Positions 34,497 to 44,499 of a DNA stretch of 64,000 bases are shown piece after piece (the stretch's first letter is position 1; every line of letters begins with the position of its first letter). The stretch comes from JAHIVB01 sp964574705 (GTDB taxonomy: Bacteria > Bacillota_I > Bacilli_A > Izemoplasmatales > Hujiaoplasmataceae), in contig CAZNOO010000007.1 in NCBI GenBank assembly GCA_964574705.1, positions 1 through 64,000 of the forward strand, given 5' to 3'. The notes below the pieces were generated by a model. That model searched no databases. It saw nothing but the letters and a program-made list of their open reading frames with translations, and was not told where the DNA came from. A program made the translations under genes and the position numbers.

Positions 34497-35900
34497 CTAT
34501 ATTGCTAGAATTTCCTCATAAAGCTCTGGGTCAATTGGAACCATCTGCTTGTTCCTAATTTTATGAACGACTTTCATTAGAATCAAAGTTCCAAAAACCA
34601 TGACCATTCCTTTTAGGAAGGTTGATATATTGACTGCCCACCAAATACCCTCTTCTGCCAAAGTCTTCGTCAAAAAGATGGCAAGCGGAATTCTCAGCAG
34701 ATTGAAAAAGATTCCAGAAATGGATGGTACAATTGTTTTTCCAACCCCATTAAAAAAGCCGAATCCAATTGCTTCTAACATCATGAATACCTGCGAAGCA
34801 CTAATAATTTTCAGATATCTTACACCATACGCAGTCGCTATCGGATCATCGATAAAGATTTTGTATAAAAATGCTGGAGCAAAATAGAGCAAAACAGTGA
34901 CTAACAATGCATAAGGAATTAACAGTAATGAGATCATACCAATTCCTTTTTTAATTCGATCAAATTGTTTCGCACCGAAGTTCTGCCCAACAAATACTGT
35001 CAACGCAGTCTGAAAGCCCCCAGCAATCATCCAAGTAAACTGTTCAATCTGGGTTCCAATCCTCTGCGCAGTCACGACTTCGAACCCGTAGACATAAACC
35101 ATACGAGCTATGTAGATTGAAATGGAAGTAAACAACAGACTCTGAATTCCTGCTGGTAATCCAACTTGTATAATGTCTCCGAAAGCGCCTAAATCAAAGG
35201 CTTTAAAGGAAATTGCATGAATCTTTCGGTTGTTCTTGAAATAGTATATGATGAAAGCAATCATCGTAACTGCTTGCGAAATGACGGTTGCTGTTGCTGC
35301 GCCGACAACACCCATTTTAAATACAAGGATAAACAATGGATCCAAAATGATATTAAGTGCCAAACCAATCAACATTATCTGAAAATTAGTTTTGGTTTTT
35401 CCTAATCCTTCGTTGATTGCCGCAAATCCATTGGAGATAAACTGAAATACAATGAGTCCTCCAACAATAGAAAGATACTGTATCGCGTACGCGGTCACTT
35501 GTGCTGACTGAATGTTGAATAAGGATATAATTTGTGCTTTAAAAATAAAGACCAAAGCAGAAAAAAGCACGCCTATAACGAGTTGAAGAATCAAGCCGTT
35601 CGATGCATACAAATGAATCTCTTTTGCGTTATTGTGCCCTACCGCATGAGAAATCTTGACTCCGGTCCCAATTTTGGATATGATAATTAACCCAAAAGAA
35701 AACCAAACAAGCATTCCTGCGGTTCCAATTGCAGAGATAGCTTCGCTCTCATTTATACCAATGGAATCGACCCTTCCTATCCAAAACATATCAGTAAGAT
35801 TATATGCCATTTGGGATATGGAAGTTAATAAAACAGGTAGGGCAATATTAAATAGTTTTTTGAAAATAGACCCTTCGGTCAAATTATATACTGTCGACAT
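34497..35900 (-). CDS. MATE-family efflux transporter
   Basis: 467 aa, about 12 membrane helices in two homologous halves. The N-terminal NLTEGSIFKKLFNIALPVLL and YNLTDMFWIGR are typical of the DinF/NorM-type MATE family, as is GVGKTIVPSISGIFFNLLRIPLA in the second half. It exports cationic drugs or metabolites against Na+ or H+. Single gene with an extended -10 upstream (TGGTATAAT, 35931-35923) and a clear terminator. Confidence 0.92.
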   Translation of the reverse strand: MSTVYNLTEGSIFKKLFNIALPVLLTSISQMAYNLTDMFWIGRVDSIGINESEAISAIGTAGMLVWFSFGLIIISKIGTGVKISHAVGHNNAKEIHLYASNGLILQLVIGVLFSALVFIFKAQIISLFNIQSAQVTAYAIQYLSIVGGLIVFQFISNGFAAINEGLGKTKTNFQIMLIGLALNIILDPLFILVFKMGVVGAATATVISQAVTMIAFIIYYFKNNRKIHAISFKAFDLGAFGDIIQVGLPAGIQSLLFTSISIYIARMVYVYGFEVVTAQRIGTQIEQFTWMIAGGFQTALTVFVGQNFGAKQFDRIKKGIGMISLLLIPYALLVTVLLYFAPAFLYKIFIDDPIATAYGVRYLKIISASQVFMMLEAIGFGFFNGVGKTIVPSISGIFFNLLRIPLAIFLTKTLAEEGIWWAVNISTFLKGMVMVFGTLILMKVVHKIRNKQMVPIDPELYEEILAI

Positions 35901-35922
35901 ATCATCACCACTAATGGATATA

Positions 35923-35931
35923 ATTATACCA
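35923..35931 (-). promoter_or_regulatory. Extended -10 of the MATE gene
   Basis: TGGTATAAT on the minus strand (35931-35923), about 25 bases before the start codon. Confidence 0.55.
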
Positions 35932-35950
35932 TATCAAAGGGTACGCACCT

Positions 35951-35984
35951 AAAAAAAAGTGAAACTTTTTATCGAAGTTTCACT
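35951..35984 (-). terminator. Terminator of the rlmD-fhs-HD operon
   Basis: On the minus strand AGTGAAACTT, a seven-base loop, AAGTTTCACT, then eight T. It overlaps the HD-gene stop. Confidence 0.92.
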
Positions 35985-36573
35985 CTAAATCTTGATTGTC
36001 TTTTTCCATCAGAAACGTCGCTTCCATATCAGCGGTTGAAAGGCAAAACGCTAATGGAAATTTTGAAAATGCCTGGCCAACATTCATCTTGTCCTCAGTG
36101 TTTGAAAATCCCATATGATATCTTATTGCAAACGCTTCGTCACGTTTCAATTTCATAAATCCTGAGATGATATATACTGATTTTTCACCATGACCATAGG
36201 GTAGTTCATCCCTATACTCATAGGTTGGTACACTAACCCATTTACCTGTCGAATCCTTCTTATTTCGAGTTGAAGGTTTATAGACATTCATTTTGCACAA
36301 ATCATGCAAGAGCGCGCAAATAGCAATAGATTCATCAGATATCGTTCCAATCAGTTGTTCAATTTCAGGTCTTCTCACATAATTTCTCAGAGCATTGTAT
36401 ACATTCAGTGAATGTTCAACAAGTCCCCCTTCATAACACAAATGAAACCTTGTGGAGGCGGGTGCAGTGAAAAAGTCGGACTGTTCGGACATCAAAAAGT
36501 GAAGCAAGTCCGAACTGCCTTCTCTGTGAATAAACTCATTGAATATTTGAATAAAGTCTTCTCTTTTTGACAT
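35980..36573 (-). CDS. HD-domain phosphohydrolase
   Basis: 197 aa, cytoplasmic. The metal ligands of the HD superfamily are visible: His in GGLVEHSL, the HD pair in LLHDLCK and a further His in GHGEKS. Members hydrolyse nucleotides, cyclic nucleotides or oligonucleotides; the substrate here is unknown. It lies one base behind the unknown gene at 36575 and ends the operon at a strong terminator. Confidence 0.82.
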   Translation of the reverse strand: MSKREDFIQIFNEFIHREGSSDLLHFLMSEQSDFFTAPASTRFHLCYEGGLVEHSLNVYNALRNYVRRPEIEQLIGTISDESIAICALLHDLCKMNVYKPSTRNKKDSTGKWVSVPTYEYRDELPYGHGEKSVYIISGFMKLKRDEAFAIRYHMGFSNTEDKMNVGQAFSKFPLAFCLSTADMEATFLMEKDNQDLE

Positions 36574-36574
36574 T

Positions 36575-37000
36575 TTACAATACGCTGCACATTACCGCGG
36601 TAGCCAGCACTTCATGAACTTCATGGTTGTATTCAATCGGAACCGTAACTTCCAGCAAATCATTGATTTTATACTCTGCATTGTCACTCAAGTCAATTAA
36701 TAACTTTCCTGCCGTGAATTCTTTATTATCGAGTTTCCCAAAAAATACGAATAAATCATCTTCATCGTATCTTTTTGCATGACGCGCACTTAGCTCGTCC
36801 AAAACGGTTAATTTCTTCGATTCAGAAACCACTACAAATCGGTAAGGGTTTTCTAGGTTGAACCTCTTTTTTAAATGTTCTTCCAAGATGGTGTTCTCAA
36901 CATTGCTTTTGACATCATTGATTCCTTTTTTGGCTTTTTTGACAACTTTAATACCCAAATCTCTTAATTTACTTGGTAAATCTTTGTCGATTCCTTTCAT
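36575..37000 (-). CDS. Hypothetical protein between fhs and the HD gene
   Basis: 141 aa, not recognised. The first 40 residues are Lys-rich, then a likely alpha/beta domain with FVVVSESKKLTVLDEL, LFVFFGKLD and a hydrophobic C-terminus (VHEVLATAVMCSVL). No signal peptide or membrane helix. It is tightly placed between fhs (nine bases) and the HD hydrolase (one base), with an AGGAGG-like site before ATG 37000, so it is a real gene of that operon. Confidence 0.65.
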   Translation of the reverse strand: MKGIDKDLPSKLRDLGIKVVKKAKKGINDVKSNVENTILEEHLKKRFNLENPYRFVVVSESKKLTVLDELSARHAKRYDEDDLFVFFGKLDNKEFTAGKLLIDLSDNAEYKINDLLEVTVPIEYNHEVHEVLATAVMCSVL

Positions 37001-37009
37001 AAAATCCTC

Positions 37010-38677
37010 CTAAAATAATCCGATGATTTTTTGATCTACAACGTCCATATTTTCATAAGCGCCATGTTTTGGTAACCCTGGCATCGTCATGACATCTCCT
37101 GTAAGTGCAACTAGAAATCCAGCTCCGATGGATGGCTTAAATTCTCTAACTGTAATTTCAAAGTCCCTTGGTCTTCCTAGCAACTTAGAATTATCTGTTA
37201 GCGATAAAGGTGTCTTCGCCATACAAATAGCAAGTTTGTCCCAACCTAAAGCGACATACTCTTTGATTTGTTCAAGGGCTTTATCGGTATAAATTACACC
37301 TTTGGCTCCATAGATTCTTTTTGCTATTGTTGAAATTTTATCTTCAATGGTTAAGTTCAAATCATAAAGTGGTTTTGATAAGGAATAGTCATAATTCTCA
37401 ATTTCGTGAACTACTTTTCGAGCTAGATCGACGCCACCCTCGCTACCTTTCGCAAACACTTCAGAAAGGGAGATTGGATGATTATGTTCTTCGGCCCAGT
37501 TCATGATAAGATTCAATTCGGCTTCGGTATCACTTGCAAACTTATTCAGTGCCAAGACATAAGGAACATGAAATTCTTGAACACTTTCAATATGTTTTTC
37601 AAGGTTTTCAATTCCTAAACGAAGTGCTTTCAGGTTTTCTTCTTTCATTAGCTTCTTGTCTTGTCCGCCGTGCAACTTCAATGCTCTGATCGATACGACT
37701 AATACAACGGCTGCAGGCATGATATCCATTAATCGAGCTTTGATGTCCATGAACTTCTCCATACCTAAATCAGCACCAAATCCAGCTTCGGTAACGGTAT
37801 ATTCACTCGCATTTCTTGCAAAAGAAGTTGCGATAATGGAGTTGCATCCATGAGCGATATTTGCAAAAGGACCTCCATGAATCAAAACTGGTGTATTTTC
37901 AAGGGTTTGAACCAAATTGGGTTTGATTGCATCCTTTAAAAGCATTGCGACCGCTCCAGTGACTTTCAAGTCTCCAACAGTTACAGGCGTTCCTTCAGTG
38001 TTGTAAGCAACGACCATCCTTGACACTCTTTGCTTTAAATCTTCAATGTTATTAGCTAAACACAAAACTGCCATAACTTCTGAAGCGACAGTAATGTCAA
38101 ATCCATCATCACGTATGACTTCTTTTTCACTAGACAATCCCACTTGAATTTTACGAAGAGCACGGTCATTCATGTCCATTGCTCTTTTCCATATGATTTT
38201 ATTTGGATCTATTTTCAATTCATTTTCACGATATAGATGATTGTCAATAACCGCACTAATTAAATTATTAGCAGCAGTAATTGCATGAATATCACCAGTG
38301 AAGTGTAAATTGATATCTTCCATTGGAACCACTTGCGCATATCCTCCGCCTGCCGCTCCGCCTTTCACGCCAAACACAGGCCCTAAGGATGGCTCTCTTA
38401 AGGTAATCATAGTTTTATATCCCAGTTTACTTAGAGAATCTCCAAGTCCGATTGTCGTAGTGGATTTTCCTTCACCTGCGGGAGTCGGATTAATTGCGCT
38501 GACCAAAATAACCTTTCCTGGATTTTCAGGATGAAATCTGTTAATGGCATCGAAACTGATTTTAGCCTTATGAGTACCATATAATTCAATTTCTGATGGT
38601 TTTACGCCAATCATTTTTGCGATTTGAGTAATGTTTTTCATTTTTGCTTTCTGAGCAATTTCTAAATCTGTCAACAT
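37010..38677 (-). CDS. fhs: Formate-tetrahydrofolate ligase
   Basis: 555 aa, the usual length. It makes 10-formyl-THF from formate, THF and ATP. The nucleotide loop TPAGEGKSTTTIGL is present, as are REPSLGPVFGVKGGAAGGG and the C-terminal GAGFLVALTGDVMTMPGLP, both strongly conserved. ATG 38677 follows AGGAG. It is co-transcribed with the upstream RlmD-type gene (27-base gap). In anaerobes it supplies one-carbon units or recovers ATP from formyl-THF. Confidence 0.97.
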   Translation of the reverse strand: MLTDLEIAQKAKMKNITQIAKMIGVKPSEIELYGTHKAKISFDAINRFHPENPGKVILVSAINPTPAGEGKSTTTIGLGDSLSKLGYKTMITLREPSLGPVFGVKGGAAGGGYAQVVPMEDINLHFTGDIHAITAANNLISAVIDNHLYRENELKIDPNKIIWKRAMDMNDRALRKIQVGLSSEKEVIRDDGFDITVASEVMAVLCLANNIEDLKQRVSRMVVAYNTEGTPVTVGDLKVTGAVAMLLKDAIKPNLVQTLENTPVLIHGGPFANIAHGCNSIIATSFARNASEYTVTEAGFGADLGMEKFMDIKARLMDIMPAAVVLVVSIRALKLHGGQDKKLMKEENLKALRLGIENLEKHIESVQEFHVPYVLALNKFASDTEAELNLIMNWAEEHNHPISLSEVFAKGSEGGVDLARKVVHEIENYDYSLSKPLYDLNLTIEDKISTIAKRIYGAKGVIYTDKALEQIKEYVALGWDKLAICMAKTPLSLTDNSKLLGRPRDFEITVREFKPSIGAGFLVALTGDVMTMPGLPKHGAYENMDVVDQKIIGLF

Positions 38678-38704
38678 ATCTAAGCTCCTATATCTGTATT
38701 TTTT

Positions 38705-40066
38705 TTATTTTAGTTTAAGAAGGGTGACGCTTTCAACACTTGATGTATGAGGAAACATATCGATGGGTTGGATGTATTCAACTTCATACATTGTGCTTAA
38801 ATCTGCTAAATTCTTTGCTAGTGTGGACGGATTGCATGAGACGTAAATGAGCCGTTTAATTTTAGCTTCCATCAATGCATTGATGACGGAATGATCAAGT
38901 CCGCTCCGAGGAGGGTCAAATATGATTATATCTGGCTTATCTCCAGAGAGCAATATTCTTGGAAGTGCACCTTCCACATGTTCCGCAACCATTTCTACAT
39001 TTTTGATTCCATTGATTTTAGCATTTTCTTTTGCGTCTTTAATAGATGGAACGGAGTAGTCTATACCGTATACAAATCTAGCTTTTTTGGCAAGTTTCAA
39101 AGAAGTAATGCCAATTCCGCTATAGCAATCAATAATGGTCTCAATTCCTGTTAAATTCGCAGCTTTTTCAATTTCGCGATACAGTATTTCCATCTGTCTC
39201 GAATTTAGTTGGTGAAATGCATCAGGAGAAATTTTGATTTTCAATCCTTCAAATTCATCCGTGATGTGTTTCTCACCTGCAATAAAGTCGACTGTTTTTC
39301 CAAATATCAATGTCGAATTTTTGCGATTGACACTATAAGATACAGATCTAATTTCAGGATGAATTTCCATGATTTCTTTAGCAACTTGAAGCAAAACTTT
39401 ATCGTATTTAGCCACGATAAAAGTGACGCTCGCTTCATTTGTTTTTTCTAGGTATCTCGTAACCAAGTGAAGCAAAATTCCTTCTTTATTTAAATGATCG
39501 TTGGCTACAACTTGGTGTTTTCTCATTGCGGATAAAACTGACTTGTTGATGGAATTAACCATAGGGTGTTGGACGATGCACTCGTCTACATACACAAAGT
39601 GGTTCGTTCCAGGTTCATACAACCCGAGACAAAGTCCGAAATTTAAATTTCTAAAGGGCATTTGAGATTTGTTTCTGTAACCAAAATGGTTTTCCATTCC
39701 CAAAGTCTTTTTAATAAGTGAATCCGTATTTTTTAGATCAGTATATCTTGCCAAAGATTGTCTTAATATGCTTTTCTTTATTTTCAATTGTTCAACGTAA
39801 TCAATGTGCTGCATTTGACATCCGCCACATTTATCAAAAAACTTACATGGAGGAACAACTCTCTTGGTGGAGACTCTATCGACGGAATCCAATTTTGCGA
39901 TTGCATATCCGGTTTTCATATCGGTGATTTCACAATTGACAACTTCTTTTAAGATTGCGCCGGAAACAAAAATGGCCAATTTGTTATAATAGCCAATCCC
40001 CTCTCCATTTATTCCTTGTTTTCTGATTTCAAGTTTGATTTTGTCGCCTGTGTTCAGAGTGTACAT
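38705..40066 (-). CDS. 23S rRNA (uracil-5-)-methyltransferase, RlmD/RlmCD type
   Basis: 453 aa. N-terminal TRAM domain, a [4Fe-4S] site in CKFFDKCGGCQMQH, then the SAM-binding Rossmann fold with IIDCYSGIGITSL and DPPRSGLD, and the nucleophile Cys in YVSCNPSTL. It methylates uridines of 23S rRNA (one enzyme makes both U747 and U1939 m5U in Bacillota). The longest frame uses TTG 40072, but GGTGGTGA lies six bases before ATG 40066. A second family member is cut off at the right end of the window. Confidence 0.92.
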   Translation of the reverse strand: MYTLNTGDKIKLEIRKQGINGEGIGYYNKLAIFVSGAILKEVVNCEITDMKTGYAIAKLDSVDRVSTKRVVPPCKFFDKCGGCQMQHIDYVEQLKIKKSILRQSLARYTDLKNTDSLIKKTLGMENHFGYRNKSQMPFRNLNFGLCLGLYEPGTNHFVYVDECIVQHPMVNSINKSVLSAMRKHQVVANDHLNKEGILLHLVTRYLEKTNEASVTFIVAKYDKVLLQVAKEIMEIHPEIRSVSYSVNRKNSTLIFGKTVDFIAGEKHITDEFEGLKIKISPDAFHQLNSRQMEILYREIEKAANLTGIETIIDCYSGIGITSLKLAKKARFVYGIDYSVPSIKDAKENAKINGIKNVEMVAEHVEGALPRILLSGDKPDIIIFDPPRSGLDHSVINALMEAKIKRLIYVSCNPSTLAKNLADLSTMYEVEYIQPIDMFPHTSSVESVTLLKLK

Positions 40067-40096
40067 TCTCAATCACCACCAGTTTAATTATACCAC

Positions 40097-40130
40097 AAAA
40101 AAAAGAAATGCATGAGAGGCTCATGCATTT
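40097..40130 (-). terminator. Terminator of the capD-like gene
   Basis: On the minus strand AAATGCATGAG, loop CCT, CTCATGCATTT with T run behind. Confidence 0.9.
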
Positions 40131-41998
40131 TATTTCTTGATTGTGTATGTCGGTACCAGCTTTTGAATCATATCTTTGATTTCATCATTCTTCAATTTTT
40201 CAAAGGTTTGACGAACTTGTTCCACTTCATCATCTAGATCAATGTCATCATGAGTGGCTTCAATAAATATCTTCTTGTTTTCAGTCTTGATGTTATTATT
40301 GTTCTCGTCTACGAGAAGCTCTTCAAATAGTTTTTCTCCCGGCCTTAAACCAGTAATCTCAATGTTGATATCAATATACGGTCTTAAACCACATAACAAA
40401 ATCATCTTCTCAGCTAAATCGATGATTTTAACGGGTTCACCCATATCAAGGATAAAGATTTCTCCGCCTTTGGCATACGCAGAAGACTGCAATATTAATC
40501 CAACCGCTTCGGGAATAGTCATAAAATAACGAATGATATTCTTATCAGTAACTGTTACGGGTCCGCCATGTTCTATTTGTTTTTTGAATAGAGGAACGAC
40601 AGAACCGTTGCTTCCCAAGACGTTTCCAAATCTGACTGCGGAATAATTTGTTTTGGAAATTCGATCAAAATACTGCATGGTCATTTCTGCGAATCTTTTT
40701 GTAGCTCCCATGACATTCGTTGGTCTTACTGCTTTATCTGAAGAAACGAGAACCATTTTATCAACATTGTGCTCACTTGAAAGCTTACAGATGTTATACG
40801 TTCCGATAACATTTGTTCTAACGGCTTCAATAGCTGAATCTTCCATCAAAGGAACATGCTTATATGCCGCGGCGTGAAATACTAAATTCGGTTTGAAACT
40901 AGAAAAAATCTCATTCATACGATCATAATTATAGACGGATCCAATCAATACTTTTCGTTTAGGAGTTCCGCCTTTTTCATTGAAACAAACCCTATTCAGC
41001 TCCATCTGCAAATCGTATATTCCATTTTCGTAGATATCTACCATCAAAATTTCGGATGGGTTGTATCTGCAAATTTGTCTTACAAGTTCAGACCCAATAG
41101 AGCCTCCAGCACCTGTAATTAAGACTTTTTTACCGACGATAAACTGATGAATTCCTTGATCATCCAATTCAATAATATCTCTAGATAGCAGATCTTCAAC
41201 ATTGACTTCAAGTAACTGTTTTGGTGCATCTTTTTTGATATTCTTAAATTTAGGAATTCTTTTAATCTTAACGGGTTTTTCAGCAATGATTTGTATGATT
41301 TCCTGAAAACGGTCTGATTCAATGCTGGCGATAGTGATGATGACCTCTTCAATGTTAAACTTGTCAATCAATTCAGGGATTGTAGATATCGGTCCATATA
41401 CTTTATATCCCGACATGAATTTTCCTATTTTCATCGGATCGTCATCTACAAATGCAACGACATGATTCGACAGTTCAGGGTTATTAATAATTTCATCCAA
41501 AACAAGTTTTCCACCTGCGCCTGCACCAACCAACAAAGTTCTTTTCCCATTTTGCTGCTTTGTGAACTGAGACAAGTACTTCAATATTCGTTTTAACATC
41601 CTTGGAATGGAAATTACAATCAATTCGACAAAGGTTGTAAATATTAAATATATTTCAGGAATAAATTGAAAATTGCCAATTGCGAGAAAAAAAATTGCGA
41701 TTACAAGATTAGTAAGAACTACACCAACGGCAATTCTAAATACTTCGTCGAGTCCGACATTATCCAAAACCATTTGATACAGTTTCAAAAAGAAATATAC
41801 AACTATCTTAAATATCACGACAAATGGGAGAATTATGAAGGCTTGCTTTAAATTGAAATTTGCTACATCCATCATGTATAACGCCATAATTGCCAAGGCA
41901 TAAGTCACGCTTATTCCTATAATATCAATCAATATGAATTGATAAACTCTAGCATTCGTCATGGATTTAGATTTAGTCTTGGCTTTCATTTTTCCCAT
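40130..41998 (-). CDS. CapD/EpsC-type polysaccharide biosynthesis protein
   Basis: 622 aa. Four N-terminal membrane helices, a first Rossmann domain (LLVGAGAGGKLVLDEI) and a second SDR domain with GAGGSIGSELVRQICRY and SSDKAVRPTNVMGATKR. This is the large membrane form of UDP-GlcNAc 4,6-dehydratase (PglF, WbpM, EpsC, CapD), which starts synthesis of rare amino-sugars for surface glycans. The canonical Tyr-x-x-x-Lys is replaced by Met-x-x-x-Lys (MGATK), as is normal in this group. It is separated from the Wzz/kinase/phosphatase genes by a two-component system but belongs to the same theme. Confidence 0.9.
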   Translation of the reverse strand: MGKMKAKTKSKSMTNARVYQFILIDIIGISVTYALAIMALYMMDVANFNLKQAFIILPFVVIFKIVVYFFLKLYQMVLDNVGLDEVFRIAVGVVLTNLVIAIFFLAIGNFQFIPEIYLIFTTFVELIVISIPRMLKRILKYLSQFTKQQNGKRTLLVGAGAGGKLVLDEIINNPELSNHVVAFVDDDPMKIGKFMSGYKVYGPISTIPELIDKFNIEEVIITIASIESDRFQEIIQIIAEKPVKIKRIPKFKNIKKDAPKQLLEVNVEDLLSRDIIELDDQGIHQFIVGKKVLITGAGGSIGSELVRQICRYNPSEILMVDIYENGIYDLQMELNRVCFNEKGGTPKRKVLIGSVYNYDRMNEIFSSFKPNLVFHAAAYKHVPLMEDSAIEAVRTNVIGTYNICKLSSEHNVDKMVLVSSDKAVRPTNVMGATKRFAEMTMQYFDRISKTNYSAVRFGNVLGSNGSVVPLFKKQIEHGGPVTVTDKNIIRYFMTIPEAVGLILQSSAYAKGGEIFILDMGEPVKIIDLAEKMILLCGLRPYIDINIEITGLRPGEKLFEELLVDENNNNIKTENKKIFIEATHDDIDLDDEVEQVRQTFEKLKNDEIKDMIQKLVPTYTIKK

Positions 41999-42104
41999 AA
42001 GTACAAATCTCCCAAAGAATATTTAATATAATCTGTATCAATTCTATCACAATCCAAGACTTATTTCAATAAACTAGCAAGGAATTCAACAAATCATTAA
42101 AAGG

Positions 42105-42134
42105 TAAAAAAAGAGCTGAAAATATCAGCTCTTT
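42105..42134 (-). terminator. Terminator of the second two-component operon
   Basis: On the minus strand AGAGCTGA, five-base loop, TCAGCTCT, then T. The kinase stop codon is in the stem. Confidence 0.9.
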
Positions 42135-43705
42135 TCAATCTTTGGTATGTCAAAATAAAATATAGTGCCCTCTTCAGCGTTCTTTACACCAAATGGATAA
42201 CCAAGTGCCTCAAGAATGTTCTTTACGATGCTTAATCCCAGGCCTTGTCCGCCATAACTTCTGGTTCTTGCTTTGTCTACTTTGTAGAAACTGTCCCAAA
42301 TGTGCTCAACATCTTTTTGAGGGATATGCTTGCCAGAATTATAGACTTCTACATGAATATCTTTATTTGGATTTTCTGAAACTGAAATTGAAATTATCTT
42401 TTTATCGTTAACGTGATTTAATGCATTACTTATAAAGTTTGACATTACTGTTTGCAAGTGGTCATAGTCGGAACGAATGATTCTGTCGTCAATAAATCTC
42501 TCAACAACAACGCCCGCCTCATCAAACTTCATCTTGAACAAGTGAATAGTGTCATCGATTAATCGAGAAATTGAGAACTCAGACAAGTTCACATCAAGCG
42601 CGCCGCTTTCCAACTGACTCAGCTTCAACATACCCATTACCAGTTTGTTCATCTTGTTTGATTCATCCATGATGATTTCAAGATACTCATCGATTGTATG
42701 CTGATCAAGGCCTGATAGCTTCAAGGCTTCAGAATATCCAAGAATCAATGAAATCGGAGTCTTGAGTTCATGAGAAGCGCTAGCGATAAACTCTTTTCTC
42801 ATATTGTCAATCTTGGTTTTAAGTTCAATGTCTGCAGAAAGTTGTTTGTTTGCCGTCTGCAAGTCGGAAATCGACTTCTCAAGTTGAGTACTCATTTTAT
42901 TAATACTATCACCTAGAACACCAAGTTCATCACTGGAAGTAATGTCGACCTTTTTCGAAAAGTCAAGGCTTGCCATGTTCTTTGTGACTTCTGTAATTTC
43001 AAGTATGGGGTTCGTAAATTTGTAACTTGCAAAATAAACAATAATAGCTGCTAAAAGCATAAAGGCAATTCCAACAAAAATCGTAAAGGAATTGAATACA
43101 CCTACGCTATCTTGAATCGATTGAATCGTCACAGCGAAAATATAGTATAGATTTAGACCGTCAGGTTCTTCCTTTTCAACCAAAAGACTTAGCAATTGAA
43201 TATCATCACTGTTCTGCCCTGGATTTGGAGTCAGATTCGCAGAATATAAGGTGTATCCCTCAATGGCATAACTCTCTTGGTTATCCACCAAGGTCATAAA
43301 TGATTCTTCATTTTCCGTAGAGAAGTCCCTTAAGATTAGCGCAATTACACTGTCACGAATCGAGAATTGGTTTCCGTATACTCGCTCATAAGGAACAGGA
43401 AGAAGTTCAAAATTATTTCCTCCACCAAACGGATTTTCAATTACACCATCTTCTAAACTTGCTTGTTTCAATATTTGAATACTGATGTTGTATTTGTTTT
43501 CAACATCGAGTACATCGCTAAATAGATCAGTGTCTTCAATATCAATACTTTTGACTTCTTTGAATGCGGATAACAAGGAATCCTGTCTTTGATGGATATA
43601 ATAAGATTCCAAATAAGTATTGCTGAGAATGATTAAAGCAACGATGAAGGATAAAAAAATACTGTATGTTACAAAGAAAAGATTGCTTTTAATCGATGTT
43701 TTCAT
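42125..43705 (-). CDS. Sensor histidine kinase (second system)
   Basis: 526 aa. Membrane helix at about 9-31, an extracytoplasmic domain of about 175 residues, a second helix near 207-230, HAMP, a short coiled coil (KQLSADIELKTKID), HisKA with His312 in ASHELKTP, and HATPase_c with N-box NFISNALNHV and GQGLGLSIVK. Its start overlaps the regulator gene by 17 bases. The signal is unknown. Its place between the CapD-like and capsule-kinase genes suggests envelope or surface-glycan control, as inference. Confidence 0.92.
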   Translation of the reverse strand: MKTSIKSNLFFVTYSIFLSFIVALIILSNTYLESYYIHQRQDSLLSAFKEVKSIDIEDTDLFSDVLDVENKYNISIQILKQASLEDGVIENPFGGGNNFELLPVPYERVYGNQFSIRDSVIALILRDFSTENEESFMTLVDNQESYAIEGYTLYSANLTPNPGQNSDDIQLLSLLVEKEEPDGLNLYYIFAVTIQSIQDSVGVFNSFTIFVGIAFMLLAAIIVYFASYKFTNPILEITEVTKNMASLDFSKKVDITSSDELGVLGDSINKMSTQLEKSISDLQTANKQLSADIELKTKIDNMRKEFIASASHELKTPISLILGYSEALKLSGLDQHTIDEYLEIIMDESNKMNKLVMGMLKLSQLESGALDVNLSEFSISRLIDDTIHLFKMKFDEAGVVVERFIDDRIIRSDYDHLQTVMSNFISNALNHVNDKKIISISVSENPNKDIHVEVYNSGKHIPQKDVEHIWDSFYKVDKARTRSYGGQGLGLSIVKNILEALGYPFGVKNAEEGTIFYFDIPKIEKS

Positions 43706-44378
43706 TTTCTATATCGAGACGATACCCTACGCTTCTGACTGTAGAAATATAAGAACCAGTCTGCCCTAGCTTGGCGCGAAGCTGCTTAATGTGCGTGTCT
43801 ACAGTCCTCAAATCGCCAAAATAGTCGTAATTCCAAACAGCATTTAATATTTTATCCCTCGATAAAGCAATTCCTTTATTGTCTATGAAGTATTTCAATA
43901 ATTCAAATTCTTTTGGAGTCAATTCTATTTTATTACCGTCAACAAAAACTTCTCTTGCAGAAAGAGATACTTTAATTTTACCAAATACAAGTTCTTCAAA
44001 CTCATTCAGTTCTTTCTTAAGTAAGTTTTTGACTCTCGCCATCAGTACGGTCGGTGAGAAAGGTTTCGTTACATAATCGTTAGCGCCAAGTTTGAATCCC
44101 TTCAATTGATCATACTCGTCACTTCTTGCTGTAAGCATGACGACTGGCACTGAAGAAAACTCTCTAATTCGTTCCAAAACAAACCATCCGTCATATTTTG
44201 GCATCATGACATCCAAAATAACTAAATCCACTTTTACTTTGGATTCAAACAGAATGTCAATGGCCTCTTCTCCGTCTTCGGCTTCTAACACTTTATAACC
44301 TTCACGGTGTAAAAAATCTGACAACAATTTGCGGATTCTATACTCGTCATCCGCTACTAATACATGAATATTCTTCAT
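43689..44378 (-). CDS. OmpR-family response regulator (second system)
   Basis: 229 aa. Receiver with ADDE, phosphoacceptor Asp56 in VILDVMMPK and the Lys of VTKPFSP. C-terminal winged helix with DLRTVDTHIKQLRAKLG. The longest frame starts at 44528, but the receiver begins with MKNIHVLVADDE, so ATG 44378 is chosen; a GAAGG site stands somewhat far upstream. First gene of the operon with the kinase at 42125. No 11-bp TTTGTCA repeat is found before it, unlike the first system. Confidence 0.92.
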   Translation of the reverse strand: MKNIHVLVADDEYRIRKLLSDFLHREGYKVLEAEDGEEAIDILFESKVKVDLVILDVMMPKYDGWFVLERIREFSSVPVVMLTARSDEYDQLKGFKLGANDYVTKPFSPTVLMARVKNLLKKELNEFEELVFGKIKVSLSAREVFVDGNKIELTPKEFELLKYFIDNKGIALSRDKILNAVWNYDYFGDLRTVDTHIKQLRAKLGQTGSYISTVRSVGYRLDIENENID

Positions 44379-44477
44379 AAATACATCACACATCCTTCGA
44401 AAATAAAAGACTTTAGTAAGCCTTAAATCATAGTTATTTAAATCTATTTTAAGCATTAATTGCATAATTTGCAAGGA

Positions 44478-44499
44478 AAGGTGTGAAATCACACACCTT
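44478..44499. promoter_or_regulatory. Inverted repeat upstream of the second regulator
   Basis: AAGGTGTG (44478-44485), six bases, CACACCTT (44492-44499), about 100 bases before the regulator start. No T run on either side, so a protein-binding dyad is more likely than a terminator. Apart from this, the 257-base gap 44379-44635 holds only the terminator at its right end; I see no gene. Confidence 0.45.
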
